Assembly: GCF_002979535.1 (NCBI RefSeq)
Contig: NZ_PCPB01000008.1
Coordinates: 62,001 to 126,000 of the forward strand
Direction of reading: 5' to 3'
DNA length: 64,000 bases
Origin: Brevundimonas sp. MYb52
GTDB lineage: Bacteria; Pseudomonadota; Alphaproteobacteria; Caulobacterales; Caulobacteraceae
Shown here: piece after piece, positions 17,220 through 26,608 of the stretch
How the letters are laid out: every line of letters starts with the position of its first letter
Position numbering within the stretch: position 1 is the stretch's first letter
Made by a program: the position numbers and the translations under genes
Notes under the pieces: model-generated
The model's database searches: none
Seen by the model: the letters and a program-made list of their open reading frames with translations, nothing else
What the model was told of the DNA's origin: nothing

Positions 17220-18233
17220 ATGGCTTTAGCAGAGGCTGGACGTCTTCACAGGCCGCGAGAGCCCCGCTTGTCCGCACCCAAAGCCCTCTTTGTCAGTTCC
17301 AACCGCATCGGCGACTGCGTCATCTCTTCCGGGGTGATCCGTGAGATCGCGCGCCAATTGCCAGGCGTGCAGATCACGGTGGCCTGCGGTCGTCCGCCCG
17401 CGCCCTTCTTCCGCTCGGCCCCCAATGTCGAGCGGGTCATCATCCTCGACAAGAAGAAGGCCGCTGGACACTGGCTCGATCTGTGGAAGCAGGTGGCCGG
17501 GACGAAGTGGGATCTGGTCGTCGACATCCGCGGCTCGGCCCTGGCCTATCTGATCCCGGCCAAGCGCCGCATCGTCTATAACCGCCGTTGGGAAACCGGC
17601 CTGCGCAAGGTCGAGATGGTGTCGCGCCTGATGGGCTCAGATACGCCCCTGGCCCCCGAAATCTTCCTCGACGACCAGGCCCGCGCCGAGGCCGCCGCCG
17701 TCATCGACCCGCAACTGGCCGCCGGGCCGGGCGCCGGGCCGATCATCGCGCTCGCGCCCATCGCCCACCAGCCGGGCAAGTCCTGGCCCGCCGACCGCTG
17801 GGGTCAACTGGTCGAGAAGCTGAAGGCCGAGCCGCGCTTTGACGGCTGGCGCTTCATGCCTGTCGGCGGTCCCGGCGACCGGCCCCCGGCGACCCCGGCG
17901 CTGGAAGCGGCGGGCGAGCGCGCCATCGACTGCGTGGGCAAGGGCGACATCCTGTGTTCCGCCGCCGTCATCGACCGCGCCGCCCTGTTCGTCGGCAATG
18001 ACAGCGGCTTGATGCACGTCTCGGCGGCGCTGGGCCGACCGACGCTGGGCCTGTTCGGGCCCACCGAGTGGTGGCTCTACGGGCCCTGGGGGGCCAAGAC
18101 GCGCACCGTGGCCTCCAACGAGACGCGCGGTCAGTTCGCGCCGATCGAGGATTTGACGGTCGATCACGTCTTTGAAGGGGTGCTGGCGCTGCACGACGCC
18201 TACATCATTGCTTCAAACCCCGACCAGCCTTGA
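17220..18233 (+). CDS. Glycosyltransferase family 9 (heptosyltransferase-like)
   Basis: About 337 residues of a GT9 enzyme, the family that transfers heptose from ADP-heptose to lipopolysaccharide core. The N-terminal block KALFVSSNRIGDCVISSGVIREI and the C-terminal donor-binding block FVGNDSGLMHVSAALGRPTLGLFGPTEWWLYGPWG are characteristic. The start is uncertain: the ATG at 17220 has no clear ribosome site, and a TTG at 17268 would start just before the conserved domain. It probably acts at the cytoplasmic face of the inner membrane on lipid A-core or a related glycolipid. No other core genes are adjacent. Confidence 0.85.
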   Translation: MALAEAGRLHRPREPRLSAPKALFVSSNRIGDCVISSGVIREIARQLPGVQITVACGRPPAPFFRSAPNVERVIILDKKKAAGHWLDLWKQVAGTKWDLVVDIRGSALAYLIPAKRRIVYNRRWETGLRKVEMVSRLMGSDTPLAPEIFLDDQARAEAAAVIDPQLAAGPGAGPIIALAPIAHQPGKSWPADRWGQLVEKLKAEPRFDGWRFMPVGGPGDRPPATPALEAAGERAIDCVGKGDILCSAAVIDRAALFVGNDSGLMHVSAALGRPTLGLFGPTEWWLYGPWGAKTRTVASNETRGQFAPIEDLTVDHVFEGVLALHDAYIIASNPDQP

Positions 18234-18347
18234 ATTTCAGGGCTTCTATCGTCATATTCCCGCCGCCGGGAACGCCGCCCTTCGTTGCGCGCTGATCCCT
18301 GCGAGATTATTCGCCTGCTCTTCTGACCACATAAGGAAACGACGCCC

Positions 18348-18881
18348 ATTCGCCGTCCCATGCAAGCGCCGCCCGTCAAGGACGGGCCGCCCATCAACCA
18401 GGAAATCCGCGCTACGCGCGTGCTGCTGATCGACCAGAACGGCGAGAAACAGGGCGTTATGCCGCTGTCGTCGGCGCTGGAAGCGGCCGAGGAGGCCGGC
18501 CTGGACCTGGTCCAGATCGTCGGCAATGCCGAGACGCCGGTCTGCAAGATCCTGGACTACGGCAAGCATCGTTTCCAGGAGCAGAAGAAGAAGGCCGAGG
18601 CGCGCAAGCGTCAGAAGGTCGTCGAGCTCAAGGAAATCAAGCTCCGTCCGAACATCGACACCCATGACTATGAGGTCAAGGCCAAGTCGATGCACCGCTT
18701 CTTCGAGGAGGGCGACAAGGTCAAGGTGACCCTGCGCTTCCGCGGTCGTGAAATGGCGCACCCGGAACTGGGCATGAAACTGCTCAACAAGGTCCAGGCC
18801 GACTTCGACGAAGTCGCCAAGGTCGAATACGCGCCGCGTATGGAAGGCCGCCAGATGATCATGATCCTGGCGCCGCGCTAA
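18348..18881 (+). CDS. infC: Translation initiation factor IF-3, probable AUU start
   Basis: IF-3, 177 residues when started at the ATT at 18348 ([15 protein letters not shown]), or 173 from the ATG at 18360. AAGGAAA lies nine bases before the ATT and too far from the ATG, and the IRRP extension is typical of alphaproteobacterial IF-3, so AUU is preferred. Landmarks are [17 protein letters not shown], the [16 protein letters not shown] linker and [17 protein letters not shown]-3 proofreads start codons on the 30S subunit, and a rare AUU start lets it repress its own translation. A strong terminator follows, so rpmI-rplT are not co-transcribed by simple read-through. Confidence 0.93.
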   Translation: MRRPMQAPPVKDGPPINQEIRATRVLLIDQNGEKQGVMPLSSALEAAEEAGLDLVQIVGNAETPVCKILDYGKHRFQEQKKKAEARKRQKVVELKEIKLRPNIDTHDYEVKAKSMHRFFEEGDKVKVTLRFRGREMAHPELGMKLLNKVQADFDEVAKVEYAPRMEGRQMIMILAPR

Positions 18882-18904
18882 GCGTCGCATCACGCATCAG
18901 AGAA

Positions 18905-18932
18905 AGCCCCGGTCTTCGACCGGGGCTTTTTT
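18905..18932 (+). terminator. Rho-independent terminator of infC
   Basis: AGCCCCGGTC (18905-18914) pairs perfectly with GACCGGGGCT (18918-18927) around a TTC loop and is followed by six Ts. It lies 23 bases after the infC stop. Confidence 0.95.
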
Positions 18933-19008
18933 CTTGCCTGTCCGTCGACGTCGATGGCAGCTTGAATATCGACGATCTGTCAGGCGTTGGTTCGGGGGAA
19001 GGCGCGAA

Positions 19009-20994
19009 ATGCGGGGGTTGAGAACAGCGGCGCTGGCGCTTTGGGGCGTCTTGATCGCCGGCCTGTCCCCAGGGACGGTCAGGGCGGAGGTTCCGCCGCT
19101 GGCGGCCTATGGCGCCGCGCCCGCCATCGACTACATGGCGCTGTCGCCCAGCGGCGCGTTGATCGCCCGGATTATCGTCGTTGACGACGCACGGGCGCTG
19201 GCGATCACCGAGATGGACACCGGCAGGCATGTCTTCGCGGCCGCGATCGGCGAGGCCAAGGTGCGAGACCTGCTCTGGGTCGGAGAGGCCCGGGTGATGA
19301 TCGTCACGTCCGAGACTCAGAGCATTCATGATCTGGGCGTGCCGCGTTCGGAGCTGTTCTACGGCCTGATCCTGGATCTGGAGACGAAGAAGCTGGTCCA
19401 GGTTCTGCAGCGGACGCCGGACGTGCTGGCGACCCTCTATGGCGGGGCTTCGGTACGTACGACAGCCCAAGGGGAGGCGGTCTTCACGCGCGGCGTCAAC
19501 GTCAGCAACGGCCAGATCAATCTGCATCGCGTCGATCCGGGCACGGGGCGAGGGCGGACCGTGGAGTCCATGGATCGCGATACGAGAGGCTATGTCCTGG
19601 ATGCACAGGGCGAGGTGATCGCCCTTTCCCGCTATGTCGAGCGCAGCGGGCGGTGGTCGCTGCGCCTGTCCGAGGGGCGCGGCTTCCGCGAGGTCTGGGC
19701 TGTGGAGGCTCCGGTCGATACGCCTGTCCTTCTCGGTCTGGGCCGCGCGCCGCGAACGATCGTGATCAGCGCGGACCGGCCGGATCTGGCTGCGAGAGAT
19801 GACAAGTCGGAAAACGGCTTTGAGCTGTTCGAGGTCAATGTGGACAGCGGCGAGTGGACCCGCCTGCCGTTCGAGCACTACCCGGACTTTCTGGTCCATC
19901 ACCCGCAAAGCCTGCTGTTGATCGGCGCGGGCCGCACGGAGGAGGGCGGGGTTCGCTATGAGTTCCTGGCGTCGGACGCGAAGCGGCGCTGGGGCGCCAT
20001 AGAGCGCGCCTTCCCGGACAAGGCGCCGCGTCTGGTGTCGTGGAACGACAGTTTGAAACTGATCCTGGTCTTCATCGATACTGGGGAGTCGGGTCTCTAT
20101 CAGTTGGTCAATTTCGAAACCGGGGCCGCCACCATCATTGGCGACGCCTATCCGACCATTCCGGCGGCCCAGGTCGGCGAGGTCCGTCCGATCCGCTATG
20201 CGGCGGCGGACGGTTTGGACATCCAAGGCTATCTGACCCTGCCGCCCGGCGTGGCCGAGCCGACGAACCTGCCTCTGGTCGTGCTGGCTCATGGCGGGCC
20301 GGCGTCGCGAGATGTCGCCGGCTTTGACTGGTGGTCCCAGGCCCTGGCCTCGCGGGGCTATGCGGTGCTGCAGGCCAATTTCCGGGGCTCGACCGGATAC
20401 GGACGGGCCTTCCTCGAGGCCGGCTACGGCGAGTGGGGGCGCAAGATGCAGACGGATCTGTCCGACGGGGTCCGCTGGCTGGCGGCGGAAGGGATCGCCG
20501 ATCCCGCCCGCGTCTGCATCGTCGGCGCCAGCTACGGCGGCTATGCGGCCCTGGCCGGTCTGACGCTCGACAAGTCGGTCTATCGTTGCGGCGTGTCGGT
20601 CAGCGGCGTCTCCGACCTGCGCCGGATGGTCAACTGGGAGGCGCGCCAGGAGGGCGAGCGGAACGGCCAGACCGTCCGCTACTGGAACCGTTTCATGGGC
20701 GCGGCGCGATTGAACGACCGGGCGCTGGACGCGCTGTCGCCGGCCTTGTTGGCGGAGGCCGTCGACAGTCCCCTGTTGCTGATCCACGGCAAGGACGACA
20801 CCGTCGTTCCCATCGAACAAAGCCGGGTCATGGCCGAGGCCATGCGACGCGCCGGAAAGCCGGTAGAGGTGATCGAACTGGCGGGCGAAGATCACTGGAT
20901 GTCGCGCGCGGAAACCCGTCAGCAGATGCTGCGCGAAACCGTGCGCTTTCTGGAAGCGAGCAATCCGGTCAGTCCAATGCCGACGGCGCCGTGA
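19009..20994 (+). CDS. Exported S9-family peptidase, copy 2
   Basis: A 661-residue serine peptidase paralogous to the gene at 10.975 kb. A Sec-type signal peptide is at residues 1-26 (RTAALALWGVLIAGLSPGTVRA). A beta-propeller region is followed by a hydrolase domain with Ser in GASYGGYAALAG (near 507), Asp in IHGKDDTVVPIEQSR (near 594) and His in EDHWMSRAETR (near 627). The two copies share FRGS-GYG and GVSDL blocks but differ in export signal (Tat-like versus Sec-like). The ATG at 19009 has GGGGGAAGG six bases upstream. It interrupts the usual infC-rpmI-rplT cluster. Confidence 0.9.
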   Translation: MRGLRTAALALWGVLIAGLSPGTVRAEVPPLAAYGAAPAIDYMALSPSGALIARIIVVDDARALAITEMDTGRHVFAAAIGEAKVRDLLWVGEARVMIVTSETQSIHDLGVPRSELFYGLILDLETKKLVQVLQRTPDVLATLYGGASVRTTAQGEAVFTRGVNVSNGQINLHRVDPGTGRGRTVESMDRDTRGYVLDAQGEVIALSRYVERSGRWSLRLSEGRGFREVWAVEAPVDTPVLLGLGRAPRTIVISADRPDLAARDDKSENGFELFEVNVDSGEWTRLPFEHYPDFLVHHPQSLLLIGAGRTEEGGVRYEFLASDAKRRWGAIERAFPDKAPRLVSWNDSLKLILVFIDTGESGLYQLVNFETGAATIIGDAYPTIPAAQVGEVRPIRYAAADGLDIQGYLTLPPGVAEPTNLPLVVLAHGGPASRDVAGFDWWSQALASRGYAVLQANFRGSTGYGRAFLEAGYGEWGRKMQTDLSDGVRWLAAEGIADPARVCIVGASYGGYAALAGLTLDKSVYRCGVSVSGVSDLRRMVNWEARQEGERNGQTVRYWNRFMGAARLNDRALDALSPALLAEAVDSPLLLIHGKDDTVVPIEQSRVMAEAMRRAGKPVEVIELAGEDHWMSRAETRQQMLRETVRFLEASNPVSPMPTAP

Positions 20995-21097
20995 CTCCGC
21001 TTGCCTCGCGCGGGTCTTCGGCGTAAAAGCCGCCCCTTCGCGTACCGAACAGCCGGGCTAACAGGCATGCCTGGGCCGTTCGTTTCAGCACCGTCTC

Positions 21098-21131
21098 GTG
21101 GGCTCAAGCAGTCCAAGGGGCGGTAGCCCAC
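21098..21131. repeat. Palindromic repeat, short subtype, before rpmI
   Basis: A 34-bp element from GTGGGCTCAAGCAGTCC to GGCGGTAGCCCAC, with GTGGGCT/AGCCCAC arms. It ends 19 bases before the rpmI start, so it lies in the rpmI leader RNA. The CTCAAGCAG part is shared with the longer copies nearby. Confidence 0.75.
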
Positions 21132-21150
21132 TAAGATAGAGAGAGTGAAA

Positions 21151-21348
21151 ATGCCGAAACTGAAGACGAAGTCTGGCGCCAAGAAGCGCTTCAAATTCAC
21201 GGCCACGGGCAAGGTGAAAGCTGGCGTCGCCGGCAAGCGCCACCGTCTGATCAGCCACAACTCGAAGTACATCCGCCAAAACCGCGGCACTTCGGTCATG
21301 GCCGACGCCGACGCCAAGAAGATCAAGTCCTACATGCCGTACGCCTGA
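21151..21348 (+). CDS. rpmI: Ribosomal protein bL35
   Basis: A 65-residue large-subunit protein: [20 protein letters not shown] at the start, [17 protein letters not shown] in the middle, and a short YMPYA end. The ATG at 21151 is chosen because bL35 starts MPK and GAGAGAG lies upstream; a GTG two codons earlier is in frame. rplT follows 111 bases later. Confidence 0.97.
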   Translation: MPKLKTKSGAKKRFKFTATGKVKAGVAGKRHRLISHNSKYIRQNRGTSVMADADAKKIKSYMPYA

Positions 21349-21397
21349 TCGGCGCGCTGCATACCTGATCATCCTGTCACACTGAATTTGAACGACA

Positions 21398-21439
21398 GTC
21401 CCTCAAGCAGCGAGACCCCGCGGGTCGAGCGCTAGGGAC
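21398..21439. repeat. Palindromic repeat in the rpmI-rplT spacer
   Basis: A 42-bp imperfect palindrome from GTCCCTCAAGCAGC through a CCCCGCGGG core to GAGCGCTAGGGAC. In the transcript it forms a hairpin ending 20 bases before the rplT start codon, close to the ribosome site. Confidence 0.85.
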
Positions 21440-21459
21440 TTCCCGAAGGGAATAAAAAC

Positions 21460-21816
21460 ATGGCTCGCGTCAAACGGGGCGTAACGTCCCACGCCAAGCA
21501 CAAGAAGGTTCTGAAGCAGGCCAAGGGCTTCTACGGCCGCCGCAAGAATACGATCCGCACGGCCAAGGCCGCCGTCGATCGCGCAGGCCAGTACGCCTAC
21601 CGCGACCGTCGCAACAAGAAGCGTTCGTTCCGCGCCCTGTGGATCCAGCGCATCAACGCCGCCGCCCGTCTGGAAGGCTTCACCTACTCGCAGTTCATCC
21701 ACGGCCTCGACAAGGCCGGCATCGTGCTGGACCGCAAGGTTCTGTCGACGATCGCCGCCGACGAAGCCAGCTTCAAGGCCATCGCCGAGAAGGTCCGCGC
21801 CGCTCTGGCCGCCTAA
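21460..21816 (+). CDS. rplT: Ribosomal protein bL20
   Basis: A 118-residue large-subunit protein with the expected basic N-terminus ([29 protein letters not shown]) and the globular end [23 protein letters not shown]. bL20 binds 23S rRNA early in assembly and represses the rpmI-rplT message in several bacteria. The leader and spacer here contain palindromic repeats that could fold near the rplT ribosome site, but no bL20 operator resembling the E. coli one was identified. Confidence 0.97.
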   Translation: MARVKRGVTSHAKHKKVLKQAKGFYGRRKNTIRTAKAAVDRAGQYAYRDRRNKKRSFRALWIQRINAAARLEGFTYSQFIHGLDKAGIVLDRKVLSTIAADEASFKAIAEKVRAALAA

Positions 21817-21827
21817 GTCTCGCGATC

Positions 21828-21867
21828 GCGCTCAAGCAGCTCAGCCCCGCGGGCTGAGCGCTAGCGC
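21828..21867. repeat. Palindromic repeat after rplT
   Basis: A 40-bp palindrome from GCGCTCAAGCAGCTC via CAGCCCCGCGGGCTG to GAGCGCTAGCGC. It is the reverse orientation of the copies at 14.92 and 28.04-28.13 kb and sits between the rplT stop and its terminator. Confidence 0.88.
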
Positions 21868-21877
21868 AAAAGAAACA

Positions 21878-21909
21878 ACGCCCGTCCCGTTCGCGGGGCG
21901 GGCGTTTTT
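21878..21909 (+). terminator. Rho-independent terminator of rpmI-rplT
   Basis: ACGCCCGTCCCG (21878-21889) pairs with CGGGGCGGGCGT (21894-21905) around a TTCG tetraloop, with one mismatch or G-U, and is followed by a T tract. Confidence 0.93.
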
Positions 21910-21998
21910 CATGGCCGGGGCGGACTTTTCGACGGGTCAGGCGTTGGGGTTCGACAGCCGGGTCGAATGGCGGTCCGGCGGTTGAGGAGGCTTTGCCG

Positions 21999-22202
21999 AT
22001 GTCCATCGCCCGCGTCACTGAAATCACCGCGTCGTCCACCGTCAGCTTCGACGACGCCATCACCCAGGGGATCGCTCGCGCCGACAAGACCCTGCGCCAT
22101 GTCGAAGGCGCCTGGGTCCAGGATCAAAAGGTGGTGGTCCGCGACGGCAAGATCGCCGAGTATCGGGTCAACATGAAGATCAGCTTCGTCCTGGCGGATT
22201 GA
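21999..22202 (+). CDS. Dodecin family flavin-binding protein
   Basis: A 67-residue protein matching dodecins, small beta-alpha-beta-beta proteins that assemble as hollow dodecamers and store or buffer flavins. The start SIARVTEITASSTVSFDDAITQGIARA, then VEGAWVQDQKVVVRDGKIAEYRV and a final strand KISFVL follow the family from end to end. The Trp and Gln in AWVQDQ stack on and contact the flavin. AGGAGG lies eight bases before the ATG at 21999. It stands between rplT and pheS with its own ribosome site. Confidence 0.92.
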   Translation: MSIARVTEITASSTVSFDDAITQGIARADKTLRHVEGAWVQDQKVVVRDGKIAEYRVNMKISFVLAD

Positions 22203-22272
22203 GCGGCCGACTGAGCCTGATCGACGCGGAAGGCTTTGCGTGACGGCCATGTCGGGCTAGACGCTGCGGACC

Positions 22273-23349
22273 ATGACCGATCTCGCCCAGCTAGAACTCG
22301 ACCTGATCAACGCCATCGGAGCGGCCGAAAGCGTCGCTGCGATCGAAGAGGTGCGCGTCGCCGCCCTCGGCAAGACCGGGGCCGTCTCGGCCCTGCTCAA
22401 GGGGATGGGCGCGCTCAGCCCCGATGAACGCCGCGAACAGGGGCCGATCATCAACGGTCTGCGCGACCGCGTCAGCGCCGCTATCGCCGCCAAGAAGGCC
22501 GAGCTGGAGGCCGCCGAGTTGGACGCCCGCCTGCTGGCCGAGCGCGTCGATCTGACCCTGCCCAGCCGTCCGCGCCGCAAGGGCGGGGTGCACCCGACCA
22601 TGCAGGTCATGGACGAGATGATCGCCCTGTTCGCCGAGATGGGCTTCGCCGTGGCTGAGGGCCCGGACATCGAAGACGACTTCCACAACTTCACCGCCCT
22701 GAACTTCCCGCCCAAGCACCCGGCGCGGGAAATGCACGACACCTTCTTCCTCAAGCCTGACCCGGAAACGGGCGAGCGCAAGGTGCTGCGCACCCACACC
22801 AGCCCGGTGCAGGTGCGGACCATGATGAGCCAGAAGCCGCCGATCCGCATCATCGCGCCCGGCCGCACCTTCCGTAAGGATTCCGACGCCACCCACACGC
22901 CGATGTTCCACCAGATCGAGGGTCTGGTGATCGACCGCGACATCCACATGGGTCATCTGAAGACGACGCTGGAAACCTTCATCGGCCGCTTCTTCGAGCT
23001 GGGCGACGTCAACGCCCGCTTCCGGCCGCACCACTTCCCCTTCACCGAGCCCTCGGCCGAGATGGACATCCGTTGCGATCGCTCGGGCGGCAAGCTGACC
23101 CTGAACGAGGGCGAGGACTGGCTCGAGATTCTCGGCTGCGGCATGGTGCACCCCAATGTGCTGCGCAACGCCGGCATCGACCCGGACGAGTATCAGGGCT
23201 TCGCCTTCGGCATGGGCGTCGACCGCCTGGCCATGCTGAAATACGGCGTCTCCGACCTGCGCCCCATGTTCGAGGCCGATACGCGCTGGCTGGCGCACTA
23301 CGGCTTCTCCGCCTTTGCCGCGCCCAACTCGGCCAGCGGCCTCAGCTGA
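22273..23349 (+). CDS. pheS: Phenylalanine-tRNA ligase alpha subunit
   Basis: A 358-residue class II aminoacyl-tRNA synthetase subunit that holds the active site of the alpha2-beta2 enzyme charging tRNA-Phe. An N-terminal coiled coil (about 1-90) is followed by [22 protein letters not shown], motif 2 ([23 protein letters not shown]) and motif 3 ([22 protein letters not shown]). The end is a few residues longer than that of E. coli PheS. Two small genes of unknown function separate it from pheT, and the whole set is probably one transcript. Confidence 0.97.
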   Translation: MTDLAQLELDLINAIGAAESVAAIEEVRVAALGKTGAVSALLKGMGALSPDERREQGPIINGLRDRVSAAIAAKKAELEAAELDARLLAERVDLTLPSRPRRKGGVHPTMQVMDEMIALFAEMGFAVAEGPDIEDDFHNFTALNFPPKHPAREMHDTFFLKPDPETGERKVLRTHTSPVQVRTMMSQKPPIRIIAPGRTFRKDSDATHTPMFHQIEGLVIDRDIHMGHLKTTLETFIGRFFELGDVNARFRPHHFPFTEPSAEMDIRCDRSGGKLTLNEGEDWLEILGCGMVHPNVLRNAGIDPDEYQGFAFGMGVDRLAMLKYGVSDLRPMFEADTRWLAHYGFSAFAAPNSASGLS

Positions 23350-23365
23350 ATTCAAGAGACATTCC

Positions 23366-23791
23366 ATGACCGATCAAACTCAAGCCCAAGCGCCGATGTC
23401 TGCTGATGAAAAATTCGGCCGCGAACTGGTGGCGCGTACGACTTTCGAGCAGGAGGCCGTCTGGCTGCCGTCGCTGGCGGTGCATCACGTGAACGCGGGC
23501 CAGCCCGTTATTGACGGCAAGACCTTCACTGAATGCCTGATCGAGGGGCCGGCGGTGATGGCGGTGATGGACGGCACCACCTTCGACACCTGCAACATGG
23601 GCGTGGCGGAAAATCCGAAGACCCTGTTGCTGGACCCGCGCGGCGACATGATCGCGGGCGTCGTCGGCATGGCGAACTGCCGCTTCGTCCGCTGCCGCTT
23701 TGTGCAAGTGGCCTTCACCGGCAAGCGGGAAATGCTCGACGACATCGAGAATGGGCTGCTGGCCGCGCGCGGCAAGGCGGTGCAGGCATGA
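23366..23791 (+). CDS. Unknown protein A inserted between pheS and pheT
   Basis: A 141-residue cytoplasmic protein (no signal or membrane segment) that I cannot assign to a named family. Central residues include VWLPSLAVHHVNAG, TFTECLIEGPAVMAV, TTFDTCNMGV and NCRFVRCRFVQVAFTG, ending in a helix REMLDDIENGLLAA. The repeated F-x-x-C spacing suggests short beta-helix coils like those of pentapeptide-repeat proteins. It is a clear paralog of the next gene along its whole length (WLP, GPAV, NC-F--CRF--V-FTG, LDD). Its stop overlaps the next start as ATGA. The start at 23366 is 16 bases after pheS; upstream in-frame codons would run into pheS. Confidence 0.85.
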   Translation: MTDQTQAQAPMSADEKFGRELVARTTFEQEAVWLPSLAVHHVNAGQPVIDGKTFTECLIEGPAVMAVMDGTTFDTCNMGVAENPKTLLLDPRGDMIAGVVGMANCRFVRCRFVQVAFTGKREMLDDIENGLLAARGKAVQA

Positions 23792-24186
23792 CCGACGCTG
23801 CCAACCCTATCCTGACGCTGGAACCGCTCGGCCCGGGGCCGACCTATACGCGTATCAATATCTGGCTGCCGCAGCTCTATATCGAAAGCGCGCGGGCCGG
23901 CTCGCAGGTGATCGAGAACCGCCGTTTCGAGGGCTGCCTGTTCGAGGGACCCGCGGTGATCATTCCGGTCGCGCGCTGCGAGTTCAACGGATGCGACCTG
24001 GGCGATCAACAGGGCGATCCGCGTAGTCTGATGCTGGCGCCGCTGGGCAAGAACCGCGTCGTCGGGCCTATCGCGTTCAAGAACTGCCAGTTCATCAACT
24101 GCCGCTTCCTTGGCGTCGGTTTCACCGGCGAACCGGCCTTCCTTGACGACCTGACCCAGGCGATCAGCGGCGGAGCCGCCCAATGA
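23788..24186 (+). CDS. Unknown protein B, paralog of A, coupled to pheT
   Basis: A 132-residue protein sharing [57 protein letters not shown] and [12 protein letters not shown] with its neighbour, and ending [12 protein letters not shown]. It has no signal peptide. It starts with ATG at 23788 overlapping the preceding stop (ATGA), and its own stop overlaps the pheT start in the same way (24183-24186). Translation of A, B and pheT is therefore probably coupled. The pair arose by tandem duplication and is kept inside the PheRS operon, which suggests a link to PheRS or its regulation, but that is inference only. Confidence 0.88.
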   Translation: MTDAANPILTLEPLGPGPTYTRINIWLPQLYIESARAGSQVIENRRFEGCLFEGPAVIIPVARCEFNGCDLGDQQGDPRSLMLAPLGKNRVVGPIAFKNCQFINCRFLGVGFTGEPAFLDDLTQAISGGAAQ

Positions 24187-26606
24187 AGTTCACGCTGTCC
24201 TGGCTGAAGGATCACCTCGAGACCGAGGCCGACGTCCACCAGATCGCCGAGGCCATGACCATGGCCGGGCTGGAGGTCGAGGAGGTTCACGACCCCGTCG
24301 CCGTCCTGGCCCCCTTCACCGTGGCCAAGATCATCTCGACCGCGCGCCACCCCGACGCCGATCGTCTGCAGGTCTGCCAGGTCGAGACGGTCGACGGTCT
24401 GAAAGAGATCGTCTGCGGGGCCCCGAACGCGCGTCCGGGCCTGACCACCATCTATGCTCCCATCGGCGCCTATGTGCCGGGCCTGGGTGTGACCCTGGTC
24501 GAGAAGCCGGTGCGGGGCGTGGTCTCGCACGGCATGCTGTGCTCGGCCTCGGAGCTGGAACTGGCCGATGAGAGCGACGGCATTCAGGAGTTGCCGCCGG
24601 AGATTCCGGTCGGGACCCCGGTCGCCGGTCTGTTCGGCGCCGAGCCGGTCATTGACTTCGAGGTGACGCCGAACCGCCCCGATTGGCTGGGCGTCGCCGG
24701 CATCGCCCGCGACCTGGCCGCCGCCAGCGTCGGCAAGCTGAAGCATTTCGACATCGCCGTGGTGCGCGGCGCCTTCCCCTCGCCGATCTCGGTGCGGCTG
24801 GAGGCTCCCGCGATGTGCCCGGTCTTCGCCGGCCGCGTCATCCGTGGCGTCAAGAACGGCCCGTCGCCGGCCTGGCTGCAGAAGCGCCTGATCGCCATCG
24901 GCCTGCGTCCGATCAACCGTCTGGTCGATGTCACCAACCTGATCGCCTACGACCGCGCTCGGCCGCTGCACGTCTATGACCTGGCCAAGCTGTCGGGGAC
25001 CGAGATTGTCGTCCGTGCGGGCCTGACCTCGGCGGAAAGCGGCGAGCACGAACATCTGATCGCCCTGGACGGCAAGACCTACGCCGCCTCGGCGGCCGAC
25101 TGCGTCATCGCCGACGCCAACGGGGAACGCCCCATCGGCCTGGGCGGCGTCATGGGGGGCGAAAGCACGGGCTGCAGCGACGACACTACCGACGTCTTCC
25201 TGGAAAGCGCCTGGTTCGAGCCCATCGTCATCGCCCAGACGGGCCGCACCCTGGGCATTCATTCCGACGCCCAGTACCGCTTTGCGCGCGGCGTCGACCC
25301 GGTCTCTGTGACGCCGGGGCTGGAACTGGCCACGCGTCTGATCCTGGACCTGTGCGGCGGCGAGCCGTCCGAGATCGTCTTCGTCGGCGAGCCGCCGGCC
25401 AGCCCGGCGCCCTTCGCCTTCGACCCGGCCTATGTGAAGCGCCTGACCGGCATGGAACTGTCCGACGACCGCATCGGCACCATCCTGGGTCAGCTCGGCT
25501 TCCTGGTCACCGCCGGCGGCGCCGATCAGGTCGAACCCTGGACCGTGACCCCGCCGTCGTGGCGTCGCGACGTCGAAGGCCGGGCCGATCTGGTCGAGGA
25601 GGTGGCGCGCATCGAGGGCTTTGACGCCTTGCCGAACACGCCCCTGCCCGAGGTCGCCCGCAAGGCGCAGGGTGTTCTCAGCCCGCGTCAGGCCCGCGTC
25701 CGCGTCGCTCGTCGCGCCCTGGCCAGCCTGGGCTACGCCGAGGCCGTGACCTGGTCCTTCACCAAGCAGTCGACCGCCGTCCTGTTCGGCGGCGGCGACG
25801 AGCGTCTGGTGCTGGAAAACCCCATCGCGGCGGATCTCGACTGCATGCGGCCGTCGGTCCTGCCCAACCTGATCCAGGCGGCGGCGCGCAACGCCGCGCG
25901 CGGCCATGCCGACGCCGCCCTGTTCGAGGTCGGTCCCATCTATCTGAACGATCAGCCGACCGGTCAGCGCACCGTCATCGCCGGCCTGGTCGCGCCCCAT
26001 CCCGACCGTCACTGGGGCGGCGCGGGCGAGGACGCCCTGTTCGACCTCAAGGGCGATCTGTTCGCCCTGCTGGAAGAGATCGGCGCCCCGGTCGCCTCGC
26101 TGCAGTTGGCGCAGGGGTCGAACCAGGGCTGGTGGCATCCCGGTCGTTCGGCCCGCCTGCAACTGGGGCCCAAGAACGTCATCGCCGAGTTCGGCGAACT
26201 GCACCCGCGTGTTCTCAAGGCTCTGGATGCGGACGGCCCCATGCTGGCCTTCGAGATCATTCTCGACGCCGTGCCGGAGCCGCGTGGAAAAGGCGGCAAG
26301 GCGCGTGGCGCGGCGGATCTGCCGAACCTGATGCCGCTGAGCCGCGACTTCGCCTTCCTGATGGATGAGGCCAAGGCCGTGGGCGACCTGACCCGCGCCG
26401 TCGCCGGCGCCGACAAGGCCCTGATCGCCGAGGTGCGCGTCTTTGACGTCTATCGCGGCCAGGGCGTGCCCGAGGGCCAGAAGTCGGTGGCGATCGAGGT
26501 CGAGATCCAACCGCGCGCCGCCACCCTGGCCGAGGCCGAGATCGAGGCCCTGACGGCCAAGGTCGTCGCCGCCGCCGCCAAGGCCGGCGCGGTGTTGAGG
26601 ACCTGA
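24183..26606 (+). CDS. pheT: Phenylalanine-tRNA ligase beta subunit
   Basis: An 807-residue subunit of PheRS. The N-terminal [16 protein letters not shown] is typical; a tRNA-binding (EMAP-like) domain at about 40-150 contains [17 protein letters not shown]. The B3/B4 editing domain lies near 200-390 and removes tyrosine mischarged on tRNA-Phe. B5 follows near 405-480, and a C-terminal ferredoxin-fold anticodon-binding domain begins at [16 protein letters not shown] (about 710-805). It overlaps the preceding gene by four bases and is followed two bases later by a membrane-protein gene, so it lies in the middle of an operon. Confidence 0.97.
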   Translation: MKFTLSWLKDHLETEADVHQIAEAMTMAGLEVEEVHDPVAVLAPFTVAKIISTARHPDADRLQVCQVETVDGLKEIVCGAPNARPGLTTIYAPIGAYVPGLGVTLVEKPVRGVVSHGMLCSASELELADESDGIQELPPEIPVGTPVAGLFGAEPVIDFEVTPNRPDWLGVAGIARDLAAASVGKLKHFDIAVVRGAFPSPISVRLEAPAMCPVFAGRVIRGVKNGPSPAWLQKRLIAIGLRPINRLVDVTNLIAYDRARPLHVYDLAKLSGTEIVVRAGLTSAESGEHEHLIALDGKTYAASAADCVIADANGERPIGLGGVMGGESTGCSDDTTDVFLESAWFEPIVIAQTGRTLGIHSDAQYRFARGVDPVSVTPGLELATRLILDLCGGEPSEIVFVGEPPASPAPFAFDPAYVKRLTGMELSDDRIGTILGQLGFLVTAGGADQVEPWTVTPPSWRRDVEGRADLVEEVARIEGFDALPNTPLPEVARKAQGVLSPRQARVRVARRALASLGYAEAVTWSFTKQSTAVLFGGGDERLVLENPIAADLDCMRPSVLPNLIQAAARNAARGHADAALFEVGPIYLNDQPTGQRTVIAGLVAPHPDRHWGGAGEDALFDLKGDLFALLEEIGAPVASLQLAQGSNQGWWHPGRSARLQLGPKNVIAEFGELHPRVLKALDADGPMLAFEIILDAVPEPRGKGGKARGAADLPNLMPLSRDFAFLMDEAKAVGDLTRAVAGADKALIAEVRVFDVYRGQGVPEGQKSVAIEVEIQPRAATLAEAEIEALTAKVVAAAAKAGAVLRT

Positions 26607-26608
26607 GG

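Noticed and set aside
24006..26510. An 834-codon frame antisense to pheT, and similar long antisense frames over the S9 peptidase at 19-21 kb, glmS and typA
   Set aside because: All are mirror images of well-identified genes in a high-GC genome. None has a ribosome site, domain or plausible composition.
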